DNA from: Ursus arctos
Lineage: Eukaryota > Chordata > Mammalia > Carnivora > Ursidae
DNA: 64,000 nucleotides
Direction: 5' to 3'
Assembly: GCF_023065955.2 (NCBI RefSeq)
Contig: NW_026622863.1
Location: forward strand, 49,086,177 to 49,150,176
The translations under genes and the position numbers were made by a program. Positions 63,885-64,000 of the stretch are shown here, in pieces. Each line of letters opens with the position of its first letter. Position 1 is the first letter of the stretch. The notes beneath the pieces were generated by a model. That model saw only the letters and a list, made by a program, of their open reading frames with translations, made no database searches and was not told where the DNA came from.

Positions 63885-64000
63885 CTCTTAGCACCTGACC
63901 ATTCTCCCACTCTGCTCCAGCCACCTTGCCCTCTCCACAGTTCCTCAGCTATGCTAGCACATTCCAGCTTCAGGGCCTTTGCACCGGCTGTTTCCCCTGA
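63885..64000 (+). mobile_element. L2 LINE fragment, cut by window end
   Basis: 'cttcagggcctttgcaccgg' with 'ctgtttcccctga' is the conserved L2 segment. It continues past the end of the window. Confidence 0.5.

Larger units (their letters stand above)
49900..64000. other. Intergenic region upstream of ZC3H4
   Basis: No exon recognised on either strand. In human the next gene here is SAE1, and none of its coding sequence is visible. The content is dense SINEs in both orientations, L1 and L2 pieces, a MER5A-type element and microsatellites. Unique stretches of more than 300 bases (50100-50670, 50880-51430, 52330-52800, 53820-54300, 55500-55960, 58260-58520, 59560-60340, 63310-63880) show nothing I recognise. 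Confidence 0.7.

Noticed and set aside
49900..64000. First exon of SAE1
   Set aside because: Human synteny suggests it lies further on. No CpG island or matching coding text was seen in this part.

Overview
This is a mammalian nuclear DNA window dominated by one intact protein-coding gene on the minus strand, ZC3H4 (CCCH-type zinc finger protein 4, a vertebrate relative of Drosophila suppressor of sable). The host is a carnivore. Dozens of tRNA-Lys-derived CAN-SINEs (SINEC) lie on both strands with A-rich tails and target-site duplications. Several have the GGCACAGCGG head and TCTGTCGAATAAATAAATAAA tail that I associate with bears and giant panda, and a 5'-truncated young L1 3' end is of the same kind. 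An ursid or close caniform is the most likely source; this is inference from repeat type, not from a search.

Layout. 1-8150 is intergenic DNA downstream of the gene, holding SINEs, L1 fragments and one hAT-like element, with no gene recognised. 8155-48661 is ZC3H4, read right to left. The start codon is at 48661, inside a CpG island, followed by a 15.3 kb first intron, coding exons 2-14 between 33205 and 10510, and a 2.35 kb 3' UTR ending near an ATTAAA signal at 8171-8176. 48100-49880 is the CpG-island promoter, with a repeated AGCCGAA motif array and two perfect CRE palindromes at its upstream edge. 49900-64000 is intergenic DNA packed with about 30 SINE copies, L1 and L2 pieces and a MER5A-type element. 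No exon of a neighbouring gene (TMEM160 or SAE1 in the human order) was recognised.

The 14 coding exons join without any frame conflict (3915 bases including the stop) into a 1304-residue protein; from memory the human protein is 1303. In order it has an acidic, basic and serine-rich N terminus, two RGG/acidic cassettes encoded by paralogous exon pairs, three CCCH zinc fingers, a conserved IPSLFEI motif, proline-rich and MHPD-repeat regions, a coiled coil, and a low-complexity C terminus with ten DPR motifs. ZC3H4 is known to act with WDR82 as the 'Restrictor' that ends unproductive extragenic transcription.

Two of the 13 introns have non-standard ends. Intron 9 is an AT-AC intron with an exact U12-type donor and a near-perfect U12 branch site, placed between zinc fingers 2 and 3. 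Intron 13 has a GC donor. I see no prokaryotic features, CRISPR array or true tRNA gene.
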